The position numbers and the translations under genes are program-made. The notes beneath the pieces were generated by a model, which was not told the origin of the DNA, searched no databases, and saw only the letters and a list, made by a program, of their open reading frames with translations. From positions 1-47,158 of the forward strand of contig CAMAVM010000021.1 of the NCBI GenBank assembly GCA_945861705.1: 47,158 bases of DNA, in the 5' to 3' direction. Each line of letters starts with the position of its first letter. Within the stretch, counting starts at the first letter, position 1. This stretch comes from Methylomagnum ishizawai (lineage in GTDB: Bacteria; Pseudomonadota; Gammaproteobacteria; Methylococcales; Methylomonadaceae). Of the stretch, positions 36,217-45,371 are shown piece after piece.

Positions 36217-37929
36217 ATGAGTTCACACGCGTTTAATCTGTCAAAGCCATTCCCACCCTGTCCATCTCCCAGCGATTTGCCATTACCGTTTGCCATTGAT
36301 GAAATGGATTTTTCGGGATGGCTGTCCACTGTTACTAAAATGGACGATATGGCAAAATGTCAGCAGATTTTACAGGTGTTACAAACCCTGAATAACGCTT
36401 ATCCACCTGAACGACAACTCATTCCTGGCAGGACACGATTGTTTTTTCTGGAAAAAATGGCTTCAGTACTCACGTCGGCTACGGTAATGTTGACCGTTTT
36501 TCCCAATATTTCCGATTCGACCTCCGAATCAACGGTCGATGAATCGGCGAGAAGTGAAATTTCGGTCTGGAGCAGTCTGGAATTGGGCAATGCTTATTCC
36601 CTATTAAGCCAGGAAGATTGGTTTAAGGAAGACCTATACTATTCTCTACAAGAGAAATCGTTGATTTTGTGTAACGGCATCCAGGCGATGAGCAGGGGCT
36701 TGTTATATATTTTCCAAACCTATACCAAACCGTATGTTTATTTTTGGCATAAATGCTTTCAATTTTATCGACTTGCCCAACTTTATCGACTAACCGAGAG
36801 TGAATTCAACCCCGATGCAAAAGCGATTGAAAACGCCTTTAAACGCGTACTGGTGTTTGCACTAAGCAATACCAATCAGTTTTCACCTCAGGAAATGCGT
36901 ACTATTCATGACTTATTAGGGCATTACGCGCCGTATACCAGTCTCTTAAAGGCCGTGCCAAAGAAAAAATTCAAAGGCATACCCTCAATTCACCTGAAAG
37001 GTAACGGAGCGCCAGGCATTTCTGATGATGATTCGGATATTCAAGATCCAGACCGTTTATATATCGCCACCGTTGCCGTCGCCAGTAAAATTCTCGAAGC
37101 AACTTACGATAAACGTGCGCGTCACATGCCTACAGATCGCCTGATGATGTTGCGTTTGGCGAAAACCTTAACCCTTAGCGAACAAAGAAAAGATCCCAGG
37201 GAACCCGCCCAAGGTTATCCATTTGGTACGATGGGTTTTAATAATATTGTCGAGTTGTTACGTGGCAAGGAAATCGAAAAACAGAATTTTCTTGCAGAAA
37301 CTGGATCGTTCGATCCGAGCCGCCCAGGCGAATTACGTGACCTGAATTTTGACATTGCCCCGACCGATGGAAAACAGCTTGATCCAGAATCGGCTAGTAC
37401 TCCTGGCACTTTACCCAGCAAGGTAACGCCACTCGCCTTCCAAGTCATTGAGTTTACAGATCCCTCTGAAATATGGAAAACCAGTCAGCAACCCTATTAT
37501 GAAACCAATATGCGCTTGGTGGATAAAAGTGCAAAAGGTTACGGATTATTATGGACGGACGACCATATAAGACCCAAAGTGGGCAGCATAATCGGAGTGA
37601 TGCACAAAACCTTGTCCATCGGTTTGATTCGATGGCTGGCACAGTCCAAAGAAACCGGCATGTTTATGGGGGTGGAATTGTTGGGAGATAGCGCCACCGT
37701 GGTTAAAGTTTCCAATCCGGGCTATCCAGATATTGAGGTCACTGCCATCTATTTGCCAGGTGGAGAAGCAGCTAAACAACCCAGTAGTTTAATCTTCATG
37801 AATAAAAGCTTTCAGCCTAGCGAATTTATTTTTATCCACAAAAATCATCGAAACGTTCGCTACCGCTTAACTAAACAGCTACACCTGACCTCATTTATCA
37901 ACCATGTTGAAGTGGTTCGTTCGCATTAA
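36217..37929 (+). CDS. Uncharacterised protein with a PilZ-like C-terminal region
   Basis: 570 residues. No membrane helices are obvious. The N-terminal 330 residues are helical. The C-terminal part (about 425-560) reads RLVDKSAKGYGLLW, GSIIGVM, IGLIRWLAQS and MGVELL, which is reminiscent of PilZ-type domains that bind cyclic di-GMP. That is inference, as the RxxxR signature is not seen clearly. If right, it could belong to the same regulatory world as the c-di-GMP-controlled PgaC/PgaD, but the genes are not linked. The preceding 160-base gap has ATCACAAA direct repeats and no gene. Confidence 0.6.
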   Translation: MSSHAFNLSKPFPPCPSPSDLPLPFAIDEMDFSGWLSTVTKMDDMAKCQQILQVLQTLNNAYPPERQLIPGRTRLFFLEKMASVLTSATVMLTVFPNISDSTSESTVDESARSEISVWSSLELGNAYSLLSQEDWFKEDLYYSLQEKSLILCNGIQAMSRGLLYIFQTYTKPYVYFWHKCFQFYRLAQLYRLTESEFNPDAKAIENAFKRVLVFALSNTNQFSPQEMRTIHDLLGHYAPYTSLLKAVPKKKFKGIPSIHLKGNGAPGISDDDSDIQDPDRLYIATVAVASKILEATYDKRARHMPTDRLMMLRLAKTLTLSEQRKDPREPAQGYPFGTMGFNNIVELLRGKEIEKQNFLAETGSFDPSRPGELRDLNFDIAPTDGKQLDPESASTPGTLPSKVTPLAFQVIEFTDPSEIWKTSQQPYYETNMRLVDKSAKGYGLLWTDDHIRPKVGSIIGVMHKTLSIGLIRWLAQSKETGMFMGVELLGDSATVVKVSNPGYPDIEVTAIYLPGGEAAKQPSSLIFMNKSFQPSEFIFIHKNHRNVRYRLTKQLHLTSFINHVEVVRSH

Positions 37930-37943
37930 TCGATTGAATATGA

Positions 37944-38345
37944 TCAAGAATATTTTTTAGCACCGACTTTTTCCAGTCCTGCAAACAGCCCGAACGCAAT
38001 ATGTGAAAGACCTGTGTACAGAAAAAATATCGGAAGATTATTATCGATGGGAACACTGTTGATTTTGCCATAAAATTCCAACGAACCCAACATCATAATC
38101 AGAAAATAACCCACAAAACCCATCATCTTAGGCTGGTTAGTAACCAGGCAATACAAGCAAATCACCACTTCTGTCATCGCGAGATAAAGTAACGCCATGC
38201 GTAAATTGTTGTGCATGATGCCAAACAGCTCTTCATTGAATTCAAAAATACTGTAGTGTTCTGTTAACGCGGTAAACCCGCCATAAACCAGAACGAGGAC
38301 AGAAATATAAAAATTGGCATCAGTAAAAAACTTAGCCACCTTCAT
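37944..38345 (-). CDS. Small four-helix membrane protein, unknown function
   Basis: 133 residues with four hydrophobic segments (FYISVLVLVYGGFTAL; LRMALLYLAMTEVVICLYCLV; GFVGYFLIMMLGSLEFYG; LPIFFLYTGLSHIAFGLFAGL). No family recognised. The ATG at 38345 is preferred for its AAGAG seven bases upstream; a start eight codons earlier (38369) has none. It lies downstream of phrB on the same strand, but an inverted repeat at 38472-38519 separates them. The end faces the 570-residue protein with 14 nt between stops. Confidence 0.55.
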   Translation of the reverse strand: MKVAKFFTDANFYISVLVLVYGGFTALTEHYSIFEFNEELFGIMHNNLRMALLYLAMTEVVICLYCLVTNQPKMMGFVGYFLIMMLGSLEFYGKINSVPIDNNLPIFFLYTGLSHIAFGLFAGLEKVGAKKYS

Positions 38346-38471
38346 TGCTCTTTCATTCAGTGAATTCATTTAGTGTGTGCCGATAAAAAAAGCACCTCCC
38401 ACACGAGTTGAGAGGGCTATAGAGGAGGATATTAGAACAAAAGGCTTTACAAAAACCTTTTACCTCATTTG

Positions 38472-38519
38472 TTATCTGATAATTGACGTGTTTGCTCCGA
38501 ATATCAAGCAATCAGATAA
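38472..38519. repeat. Inverted repeat between phrB and the small membrane protein gene
   Basis: TTATCTGAT (38472-38480) and ATCAGATAA (38511-38519) are perfect 9-bp arms, and an inner TTGCT/AGCAA pair extends the fold. It may be an operator or a terminator of phrB, although it lies about 90 nt past the stop and no T-run follows on the minus strand. Confidence 0.45.
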
Positions 38520-38610
38520 TTAAATAAGATAAAATCTTGTTGATTAACTTACTGCTCAACCCTCGTATTGTCAAATTATATTTGTACAATACATGAACAA
38601 CAACGTCAGT

Positions 38611-39981
38611 TTAGACAACGCTTTTATAACGGGCTTTTGCTAATTGGCTTTCATGAGCATGATCGACCATAGGTGCAGGGTAAGTCGTACCCGAATGTTT
38701 ACTGTGCCACTTATGGATAATTGCTGCTGGAATTCCATTAAGTTCCGGTATCCAGCGATAGATATACTGGCAATCCAAGTCAAATTTCTGCTGTTGCAAC
38801 CAGGGATTGAATATCCTGAAATACGGCTGGGCATCACAGCCTGTCGAAGCTACCCATTGCCAGTTGCCATTATTCACGGCAGGATCGTAATCAACCAGGT
38901 GTTGGGCAAAATACCGTTCACCCCAGCGCCAACTGATGTGCAGATCTTTGACCAGGAATGAGGCGACGATCATTCTTACGCGGTTGTGCATAAACCCAGT
39001 TGCATTCAGCTCTCGCATACCGGCATCGACTATCGGAAAGCCTGTATTGCCCTCGCTCCAGCGTTGAAAGTAGTCTCGATTGTTATCCCAAATCAAGTGG
39101 TCATATTGCGAGTGGAACGCTTTGCCAAAAACATGCGGGTAGTGAAAGGCGATATGAGTGAAAAAATCTCGCCAATACAATTGCCGTAATAACGGATGTT
39201 CAGCACCTAATTGCTGAACAATTGCGTAATAGACTTCCCGCACTGAACACGTACCAAACTTTAAATGCGCGGATAAGTGACTGGTCGCATCTAAAAACGG
39301 GTAATCACGTTGTATTTGGTAATCGGCTTGTTTAGTAAGTTGTCCAAGTATGGTAAGTGCTTGTATGCGTCCTCCTGGAGAACTGTTTACGATGTTTTCA
39401 GTTTGCGGGAAAATCGATTTACCAATATCCGAATCGCCATCGAGCTTTATAAACCTTGGCTTTTCCAGTGCATTAGGAAGAGGGACGGGGAATTGACGGG
39501 CATTGTTATAGAAAGCTGTAAATACCTTATAAGGTGTGCGATCACTTTTAAGTGCTTGTTCTGGCTCAGTCAGTAAACAATCGGGGAGGGAATGGAAGTC
39601 AATGCGTAAGTCCTCACAGACCTGCGCCAATTCGACATCACGAGTCCGGCTGAACGGTGTGTAATCCCGATTAACAAACACGGCCTGGATGGAATGTTGT
39701 AGAAATACCTGCTTTATCACATCAGCAGGTAGTTCATTATAAAGCGCAAGCTCGGAGTCGATGGCTTGAAACGCCTGTTGCAGATCAGCCAGAGACTGCA
39801 TCATAAATTGCAACGCAGGCTGGCTTTGGTAAGGATGCTTTTTTATCTGTCTGGGATCAAAGATAAAGCAGGGCAAGACCTGATCTGAAGCACTTATTGC
39901 TAGATTGAGTGCGGAGTTATCTTGAATTCTTAGATCACGACGGAAGATGAATAACGAGGTTCTGTATTGGCAACTAACCAT
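38611..39981 (-). CDS. phrB: Deoxyribodipyrimidine photo-lyase (class I CPD photolyase)
   Basis: 456 residues. Uses blue light and FADH- to split cyclobutane pyrimidine dimers. The N-terminal alpha/beta antenna domain begins FIFRRDLRIQDNSAL; the C-terminal FAD domain has LRQLYWRDFF, GFPIVDAGMREL, MHNRVRM and NNGNWQWVASTG, the helix that lines the flavin and substrate pocket, and ends with YFRIFNP. The order and spacing fit the E. coli-type enzyme. It shares a strand with DUF1499 (30 nt upstream) and lies divergent from the DUF523/DUF1722 gene, next to a MerR-B12 regulator, a grouping seen with light-induced genes. Confidence 0.95.
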   Translation of the reverse strand: MVSCQYRTSLFIFRRDLRIQDNSALNLAISASDQVLPCFIFDPRQIKKHPYQSQPALQFMMQSLADLQQAFQAIDSELALYNELPADVIKQVFLQHSIQAVFVNRDYTPFSRTRDVELAQVCEDLRIDFHSLPDCLLTEPEQALKSDRTPYKVFTAFYNNARQFPVPLPNALEKPRFIKLDGDSDIGKSIFPQTENIVNSSPGGRIQALTILGQLTKQADYQIQRDYPFLDATSHLSAHLKFGTCSVREVYYAIVQQLGAEHPLLRQLYWRDFFTHIAFHYPHVFGKAFHSQYDHLIWDNNRDYFQRWSEGNTGFPIVDAGMRELNATGFMHNRVRMIVASFLVKDLHISWRWGERYFAQHLVDYDPAVNNGNWQWVASTGCDAQPYFRIFNPWLQQQKFDLDCQYIYRWIPELNGIPAAIIHKWHSKHSGTTYPAPMVDHAHESQLAKARYKSVV

Positions 39982-40011
39982 TGTTGTTGAACAATCAGCC
40001 GCTTAAGCGAA

Positions 40012-40461
40012 CTATTTTTCTAAAAAATGTAATTTTCTTAGCTGTAATCTGAATTTTTCCATGCGTTTGCGATTAACACCAAAATCGCTGTGTCCTATTC
40101 GTGATGCAGAACGAATGTGGATCAATCCTGCATCCGCATCAAGTATTGCATCTATGTCATCCACAAAATGCAATACCAGACTGTTAGCTTCAGCATGAAG
40201 CGTATCTTCTGTTTCGTGGGTAATTATCATCCGGTCATGCGCCATAATCATCCTTTTTAGCTCTGCCCAAGCAAGTTTAGGATCACCGGAAATTTTAAAT
40301 GGCAAAATGTAATGCGGTTTGTCTGAGGCTTGGCTGGAGACACAGTTCGGTGTATCGAGACAGGGCGGCAATTTCTTTTTAGTAGCTGTGTCAGCGTATG
40401 TTGTCATGCTAATCGTCATAATGATAAAAAACAGGCTAAATTTCATAGGAAGGTGTATCAC
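40012..40461 (-). CDS. DUF1499-domain protein, exported
   Basis: 149 residues with an N-terminal signal sequence (MKFSLFFIIMTISMTTYA) and a DUF1499 core: CLDTPNCVSS (Cys pair), then HAEANSLVLHFVDDIDAILD and IHIRSASRIGHSDFGVNRKR. The family is of unknown function and is often located near photolyase genes. The frame begins at GTG 40461; Met6 (nt 40446) is the likely start of the signal peptide. Probably co-transcribed with phrB. Confidence 0.7.
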   Translation of the reverse strand: MIHLPMKFSLFFIIMTISMTTYADTATKKKLPPCLDTPNCVSSQASDKPHYILPFKISGDPKLAWAELKRMIMAHDRMIITHETEDTLHAEANSLVLHFVDDIDAILDADAGLIHIRSASRIGHSDFGVNRKRMEKFRLQLRKLHFLEK

Positions 40462-40702
40462 GGCTGATTGATTGGAAATCTATTGACGGTTTTTTGATTT
40501 ATTTCAACGGTAAATCAATTGCTTATAATTATTTATATATTTCAGTATCGGCGATTACTTTTACTAAAGCAACACCGCTCAAGTTAATGATATAAACCAC
40601 CAATTTGCCATAAATACCAGTAAGGTCAAACCTTTAGTGTAAATTTTCTTGTTATTTGGGCATTCGATGGTAGATTTTAACCTGACAGTTAGCTAAATCA
40701 TA

Positions 40703-41641
40703 ATGATGAAAAAAATTCCAGTCGGTATCAGCAGTTGTTTACTTGGTCAGCCCGTTCGTTACGATGGCGGCCATAAACGTGATTCGTATATTGCCGGTAC
40801 CTTAGCGCAATATTTTGATTTTCTGCCCTTTTGCCCAGAAGTGGCTATTGGTATGGGTACGCCACGACCGACGATCCAATTAGTCAAAATAGATAAGGAA
40901 ATACGCAGTTTAGGTGTAAAAAATCCTGATTGGGATGTCACCGCACCATTGCGTGCTTATGCCAATCAGCAAAAGTCGGTACATGCTGATTTGTGTGGCT
41001 ATATCTTAAAAAAAGATTCCCCCAGTTGCGGCATGGAGCGCGTTAAAGTTTACATGAATGGTCAACCGCAAAAGCTGGGTGTGGGTATTTATGCCGAAGC
41101 GATGATACGTAATAACCCGCTTTTACCGGTTGAAGAAGAAGGACGGCTCGGCGATCCTAGGTTGCGTGAAAACTTTATCCAACGGGTTTATGTGCTGCAT
41201 CGGTGGCAGCAGCTTATGGCGGAAGGATTGACGGCTAGCAGCTTGACCCGCTTTCATGCGCGGCACAAGCTCATTATTATGAGCCACGAAAATTATGCCG
41301 ACTTAGGGCAATTATTAGCGACAGTGAGCAAAGCCAATATCAATGAAGTCGCAAACCGCTATATTGCTCAGTTGATGACAGCATTAAAAAAGGTCGCCAG
41401 CCGGAAAAGCCATGTCAATGTGCTACAGCATATTCAAGGCTATTTAAAAAAAGAACTGGATGCAGAAGATAAAGCCGAACTTTGCGAAGTCATCGAGCGT
41501 TACAGGCAAGGTGAAGTGCCGCTTATCGTGCCATTGACCTTGCTAAAACACCATTTCAGGAAAAATCCTGATCCTTACATAGAAGATTCTTACTATATGT
41601 CGCCTTATCCGCAAGAATTACAGCTCATTAACGGAATATAA
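40703..41641 (+). CDS. DUF523 and DUF1722 fusion protein (YbbK/YbgA-like)
   Basis: 312 residues: an N-terminal DUF523 region (VGISSCLLGQPVRYDGGHKRD, FCPEVAIGMGTPR, DSPSCGMERVKVY with Cys conserved) and, from about 180, DUF1722 (FHARHKLIIMSHE, NPDPYIEDSYYMSPYPQEL). DUF1722 is the YbgA family, which neighbours phrB in E. coli, and the same association holds here on the divergent strand. The catalytic role of either domain is not established. It is followed after 3 nt by the dehydratase-like gene, so they are co-transcribed. Confidence 0.85.
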   Translation: MMKKIPVGISSCLLGQPVRYDGGHKRDSYIAGTLAQYFDFLPFCPEVAIGMGTPRPTIQLVKIDKEIRSLGVKNPDWDVTAPLRAYANQQKSVHADLCGYILKKDSPSCGMERVKVYMNGQPQKLGVGIYAEAMIRNNPLLPVEEEGRLGDPRLRENFIQRVYVLHRWQQLMAEGLTASSLTRFHARHKLIIMSHENYADLGQLLATVSKANINEVANRYIAQLMTALKKVASRKSHVNVLQHIQGYLKKELDAEDKAELCEVIERYRQGEVPLIVPLTLLKHHFRKNPDPYIEDSYYMSPYPQELQLINGI

Positions 41642-41644
41642 GCA

Positions 41645-42496
41645 ATGGCAAAGATACTGATAGTGGGTTGTGGCGCAATAGGTTATGAGTTAGCCAACAC
41701 CTTGGTGGAGGCGGGGCATGATGTGACTGGGCTAAAACGTAACCCGCCGCTTGCAAACCAGGAAAAGTTTACGTTTGTGCGAGCAGACATTACCTCGGTT
41801 GCAGATTTAGATGCGCTAGATATGGACTTTGAACACATTTTCTTTATCGTTTCCGCCGATAGCCGTAACGAAAACAGCTATCACGACATCTACGAAACCG
41901 GTATCGACAACTTACTTAACCGATTAGCACAAACCGGTTCAAAAGCACCATTGATATTTGTGTCATCTACCAGTGTTTATGGTCAGAACCAGGGTGAATG
42001 GGTTGATGAAGACTCAGTTACTGCGCCGACTAAAAACACCAGCCTTAAAATCGTCAATGCAGAACGCAAACTAATGGCACACAATCGCGCTAATGTTGTC
42101 GTGCGCTTCTCGGGCATTTATGGTCCAGGTCGTGAATATCTACTTAGAACGGCGAAACAAACGCCGTCAATACAGCAAAATCCAAGCTATTTCACTAATC
42201 GAATTCATCAGCGTGATTGTGTAGGCGTATTGGCATTCTTGCTAGAGCAACGTATTGCAGGCGTAAGTCTGGAGCAGTGTTATTTAGCCAGTGATGACGA
42301 TCCTACGTCGTTATGGGAGGTGATGACATGGATGACGGAAAAGCTGCATTGCAATCCACCCATCGCCAAAATAACCGAAAATAATGCCGACATGAATAAG
42401 CGTTGCCGTAATGACCGACTTAAAAAACTGGGCTACAACTTCATCTATACAGATTACAAAACCGGCTATTTGGTGTTAATTCAGTCGGGTAAATAA
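41645..42496 (+). CDS. NAD(P)-dependent epimerase/dehydratase-like Rossmann protein (YeeZ type)
   Basis: 283 residues with a GCGAIGYELA dinucleotide-binding loop (8-17), an acidic ADITSVADLDAL segment, SSTSVYG with the catalytic Ser/Tyr area, and RFSGIYGPGR. The extended SDR family fits, but the YxxxK motif is not obvious (YGQNQ), so it may be a non-catalytic or atypical member. It follows the DUF523/DUF1722 gene by 3 nt. Similar dehydratase-like proteins recur beside photolyase in light-regulated clusters, which is inference. Confidence 0.75.
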   Translation: MAKILIVGCGAIGYELANTLVEAGHDVTGLKRNPPLANQEKFTFVRADITSVADLDALDMDFEHIFFIVSADSRNENSYHDIYETGIDNLLNRLAQTGSKAPLIFVSSTSVYGQNQGEWVDEDSVTAPTKNTSLKIVNAERKLMAHNRANVVVRFSGIYGPGREYLLRTAKQTPSIQQNPSYFTNRIHQRDCVGVLAFLLEQRIAGVSLEQCYLASDDDPTSLWEVMTWMTEKLHCNPPIAKITENNADMNKRCRNDRLKKLGYNFIYTDYKTGYLVLIQSGK

Positions 42497-42726
42497 ATTG
42501 AATGTCTGTCTGTCAAGCTATTGTCATACCAGTAACGTTGATAAAATCAGCCGAGCAACTGCCGCAACAGACGGATTTCTCATTTGACAGCCTTGTAAAC
42601 AGCCTTATACTAATTGAGAACGATTACTAAATAAAGAGTTGCACATTTGTCCATGTTTTGTAAAACTCATGGTAGAATCTGTACCAATGGCCTTTGTGCT
42701 TACTAAATACGACCAGTGTCTAAACT

Positions 42727-43707
42727 ATGGATAATTCAGCACAATATTTAATTAGCACGGTATCTAAAAGATCAGGCGTTAAATCTGACTTGGTTAGGGC
42801 GTGGGAACGCCGCTATCAAGCGGTCAAGCCTACGCGTACTGAAGGTGGTCATCGCGTTTATACCGATTTGGATATCGCCCGTCTTAAACTGCTAAACCAA
42901 GCAACAAATGATGGACATAGCATCAGCCAAATAGCACAGCTTTCCCTGGACGACCTAAAAACCCTGCTGAAGAAGGAAAGTGAAGCAATAGTACAGGTGA
43001 TAGAGCAGTCCGTGCCAGTTAACGGCAACAGGCTACATATTGCCGAAGACTACATACAAAAATGTTATGCCGCAGTGTTGGCTTTTGATGCTCATGCGTT
43101 AGAGTCGCATTTCGAAAATGCCATCGTAGAGCTTGGTACAGAAGTCTTTATTGAGAGATTACTAAACCCATTGCTAACGCTCATTGGTGACCGATGGCGG
43201 TCTGGTGAACTTAGACCAGTCCATGAACACATGGCATCGTCTATCGTGCGCTCGCTAACCTATATTTTGCGAAACAACAATCCGTGTTCGCCTAATGCAC
43301 CAAGAATGATAGTTTGTACGCCTATCAATCAGTTACATGAGCTAGGTGCGTTGCTTGCGGGCATTATCGCGGAACTTAAAGGCTGGAAAGTGACTTATCT
43401 AGGTGCAAACCTACCAGCAGAAGAAATTGCGGCGGCGGTTAAATTTACTAATGCGTCGGCAGTCACTATCAGCATTAGTTTTAAGACCGACGATCATGTG
43501 ATTTCAAAAGAATTAAGACGATTAAGGAAGTTGTTAGGTAAAGATGTTGCGTTAATCGTGGGCGGAAGAGCAGCTATACATTACGAAGCTGTTTTAGATG
43601 AAGTTGGCGTATTAAAAATTAAAAACTACGAACATTTCAGGCAAATACTTCAGGATTTAGCTGATCAAAATCCTAACTTGTCTTCTGATCGAGTTCTGCA
43701 AAGCTAA
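42727..43707 (+). CDS. MerR-family regulator with cobalamin-binding domain (CarH/LitR-like)
   Basis: 326 residues. N-terminal MerR winged helix (LISTVSKRSGVKSDLVRAWERRY, GGHRVY), a four-helix bundle, then a B12-binding Rossmann domain. The signature W-x9-EH is present exactly: Trp157 followed by nine residues and Glu167-His168. The lower axial histidine is His204 in QLHELGALL. These proteins bind adenosylcobalamin in the dark, bind DNA as tetramers and release it on light exposure, inducing carotenoid, photolyase and other genes. In Thermus CarH the residue after the Trp is the His that ligates cobalt in the light; here it is Arg158. The 230-base upstream gap shows no clear operator. Neighbouring phrB is a plausible target. 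Confidence 0.85.
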   Translation: MDNSAQYLISTVSKRSGVKSDLVRAWERRYQAVKPTRTEGGHRVYTDLDIARLKLLNQATNDGHSISQIAQLSLDDLKTLLKKESEAIVQVIEQSVPVNGNRLHIAEDYIQKCYAAVLAFDAHALESHFENAIVELGTEVFIERLLNPLLTLIGDRWRSGELRPVHEHMASSIVRSLTYILRNNNPCSPNAPRMIVCTPINQLHELGALLAGIIAELKGWKVTYLGANLPAEEIAAAVKFTNASAVTISISFKTDDHVISKELRRLRKLLGKDVALIVGGRAAIHYEAVLDEVGVLKIKNYEHFRQILQDLADQNPNLSSDRVLQS

Positions 43708-43717
43708 CCAAGCTGAC

Positions 43718-43740
43718 AACTTGATAAAGCGTATCAAGTT
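43718..43740. terminator. Stem-loop between convergent regulator and DUF882 genes
   Basis: AACTTGATA (43718-43726), loop AAGCG, TATCAAGTT (43732-43740): a perfect 9-bp stem. It has no T-run, so it may be a weak terminator. It overlaps the last two bases of the DUF882 stop codon. Confidence 0.5.
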
Positions 43741-44335
43741 ACCTATGCCAAGTTCTTAGTTCACCTGTGTCTAGGTGGACAAAGTTTGACTGCGGATAAA
43801 AACCAATACCACCGTTTTGTACCATAAGAGCTGCTTTCCTGATTGTATTAGCACTCATACCTTCCATTCTAATATCGACTGCCCGACCTTCCATGTGCAA
43901 GCTTTGTCTAGCAACACCACGACTGTGCCTACGTAAACTGGCATTGGTTTCAGGTGAACGATATGCAGAAACAATATGAAAAGGCTTGTTTACGCCCAAT
44001 AACAATTTGACATCGTACAATTGATCCAATAAAGCCGGATCAATGGAATGCACCGCACCGTTATGGTAGTCCCGCATGAAATAGCTGATTTCGTCCAAAG
44101 CACCGTGAATATAACGCCCTTGCTCATAATAAGTAAGGGTTAAGTTTTCGCCGGTATGGTGATGTGCTAAAGAGAGGTTTTTGTGTGCGGTAAAGCCTGA
44201 AAAAGCCGCCTGAACGATGTTAGGTGATCCCATCGCCAGTAAAGAACCACAAGCTAAACGCTTCAGGAAACGCCTTCTTGACACCTTATTTGTACCGTCA
44301 GCAACGGCAGTTTCTTCCAATGTAGGCGAATTCAT
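43739..44335 (-). CDS. Tat-exported DUF882/peptidase-M15-like protein (YcbK type)
   Basis: 198 residues. The N-terminal twin-arginine signal SRRRFLKRLA (about 19-28) is followed by a hydrophobic stretch, so it is exported folded to the periplasm. The core SAYRSPETNASLRRHSRGVARQSLHMEGRAVDIR belongs to the DUF882/peptidase M15A group (YcbK, MepK), with zinc ligands in the SLHMEGRAVD and NFVHLD segments. It likely cleaves peptidoglycan cross-links. No obvious partner genes nearby. Confidence 0.88.
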   Translation of the reverse strand: MNSPTLEETAVADGTNKVSRRRFLKRLACGSLLAMGSPNIVQAAFSGFTAHKNLSLAHHHTGENLTLTYYEQGRYIHGALDEISYFMRDYHNGAVHSIDPALLDQLYDVKLLLGVNKPFHIVSAYRSPETNASLRRHSRGVARQSLHMEGRAVDIRMEGMSANTIRKAALMVQNGGIGFYPQSNFVHLDTGELRTWHR

Positions 44336-44498
44336 AATGCCATGCTTCCCAATCGTACTAATTTAACAAAGGGCGATTGTGATGGTCATTTCTTAAATGT
44401 TCCTTAAATAAGCATACAAAAGTGCGAATTCAGTGGGAAGTTTGACTGTTGATCTGAACAAGTCACTGCTGTTGGACAGATTCCTTAGTCCTTAACTA

Positions 44499-45125
44499 TC
44501 AAGCTAATGCAGGGAACAGTCCTTTTAATCCACCTGCAATAAACTCCACCGCAAGTGCCAATAAAATCAAACCCATTAGCCGGATCACAACATTGATTCC
44601 GGTCTGGCTCAAGCGTTGAGTCAACCACGGCGTAGCTCTTAATACGCACCATAAAATAACAGCTACGGCAAAAATATCTGCGCTAATCATCAAGTAATGG
44701 TTAACACCGTTGCCTTTTTGGGCATAAAGTATCACTGTACTGATGGCACCTGGTCCTGCTAATAAAGGAATTGATAAAGGCACCACAGCATTTTGCTTAT
44801 CTTCTTCTTTGGCTTCTTCTTTATTGCGTACGGTTTCGCTGATTTTGCCCTGCAACATTGAAAACGACATCAACATCAGCAGGATTCCGCCACCCACCCG
44901 AAACGAGTTGATACTGATGCCAAAGAAAACCAGAACCTCTTGACCGGCGTATAGTGCGATAAGCAATACTGTAGTTACAGTCAGTACCACAGTTCTAGCT
45001 ATCACTTTAAGTTCAGATGCGTCATCTCGCGCTGTCATAGAGACGATAACAGGCATCGCTACCAACGGATCGACAACGGCCAGCAAAGCAATAAATATTT
45101 TTAGATAATCGGTGTATTCAAGCAT
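44499..45125 (-). CDS. MarC-family integral membrane protein
   Basis: 208 residues with about six hydrophobic helices and the MarC/UPF0056 features: LAVVDPLVAMPV near the N-terminus, the IPLLAGPGAISTVILYA repeat in the middle, and RLMGLILLALAVEFIAGGL at the C-terminus. The function of MarC proteins is unresolved; a role in antibiotic resistance was withdrawn for E. coli. I prefer the start at 45125 over a 17-codon longer frame because the family begins just before the first helix. No Shine-Dalgarno is evident. Confidence 0.85.
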   Translation of the reverse strand: MLEYTDYLKIFIALLAVVDPLVAMPVIVSMTARDDASELKVIARTVVLTVTTVLLIALYAGQEVLVFFGISINSFRVGGGILLMLMSFSMLQGKISETVRNKEEAKEEDKQNAVVPLSIPLLAGPGAISTVILYAQKGNGVNHYLMISADIFAVAVILWCVLRATPWLTQRLSQTGINVVIRLMGLILLALAVEFIAGGLKGLFPALA

Positions 45126-45371
45126 AATTGCATCGTGTTGTGTTCTGGATTGAGCGCAAGAAAATCTTGAACACATTGATGTTATTCAAGGTTTTATATG
45201 TTACTACAGTAACAAAATCAATGCTTTATCATTCATTTTAAGCTTATTGAAAGACGTAAGCAGTGCTTCCTTAAGTATCATGCCCGAAGCAGATAACGCA
45301 ATAGTGAAAATGTAACACATTCAGGCGCAACTTAACGTAGATAAGCAATTGACGACCATCAACTTTCTTTT

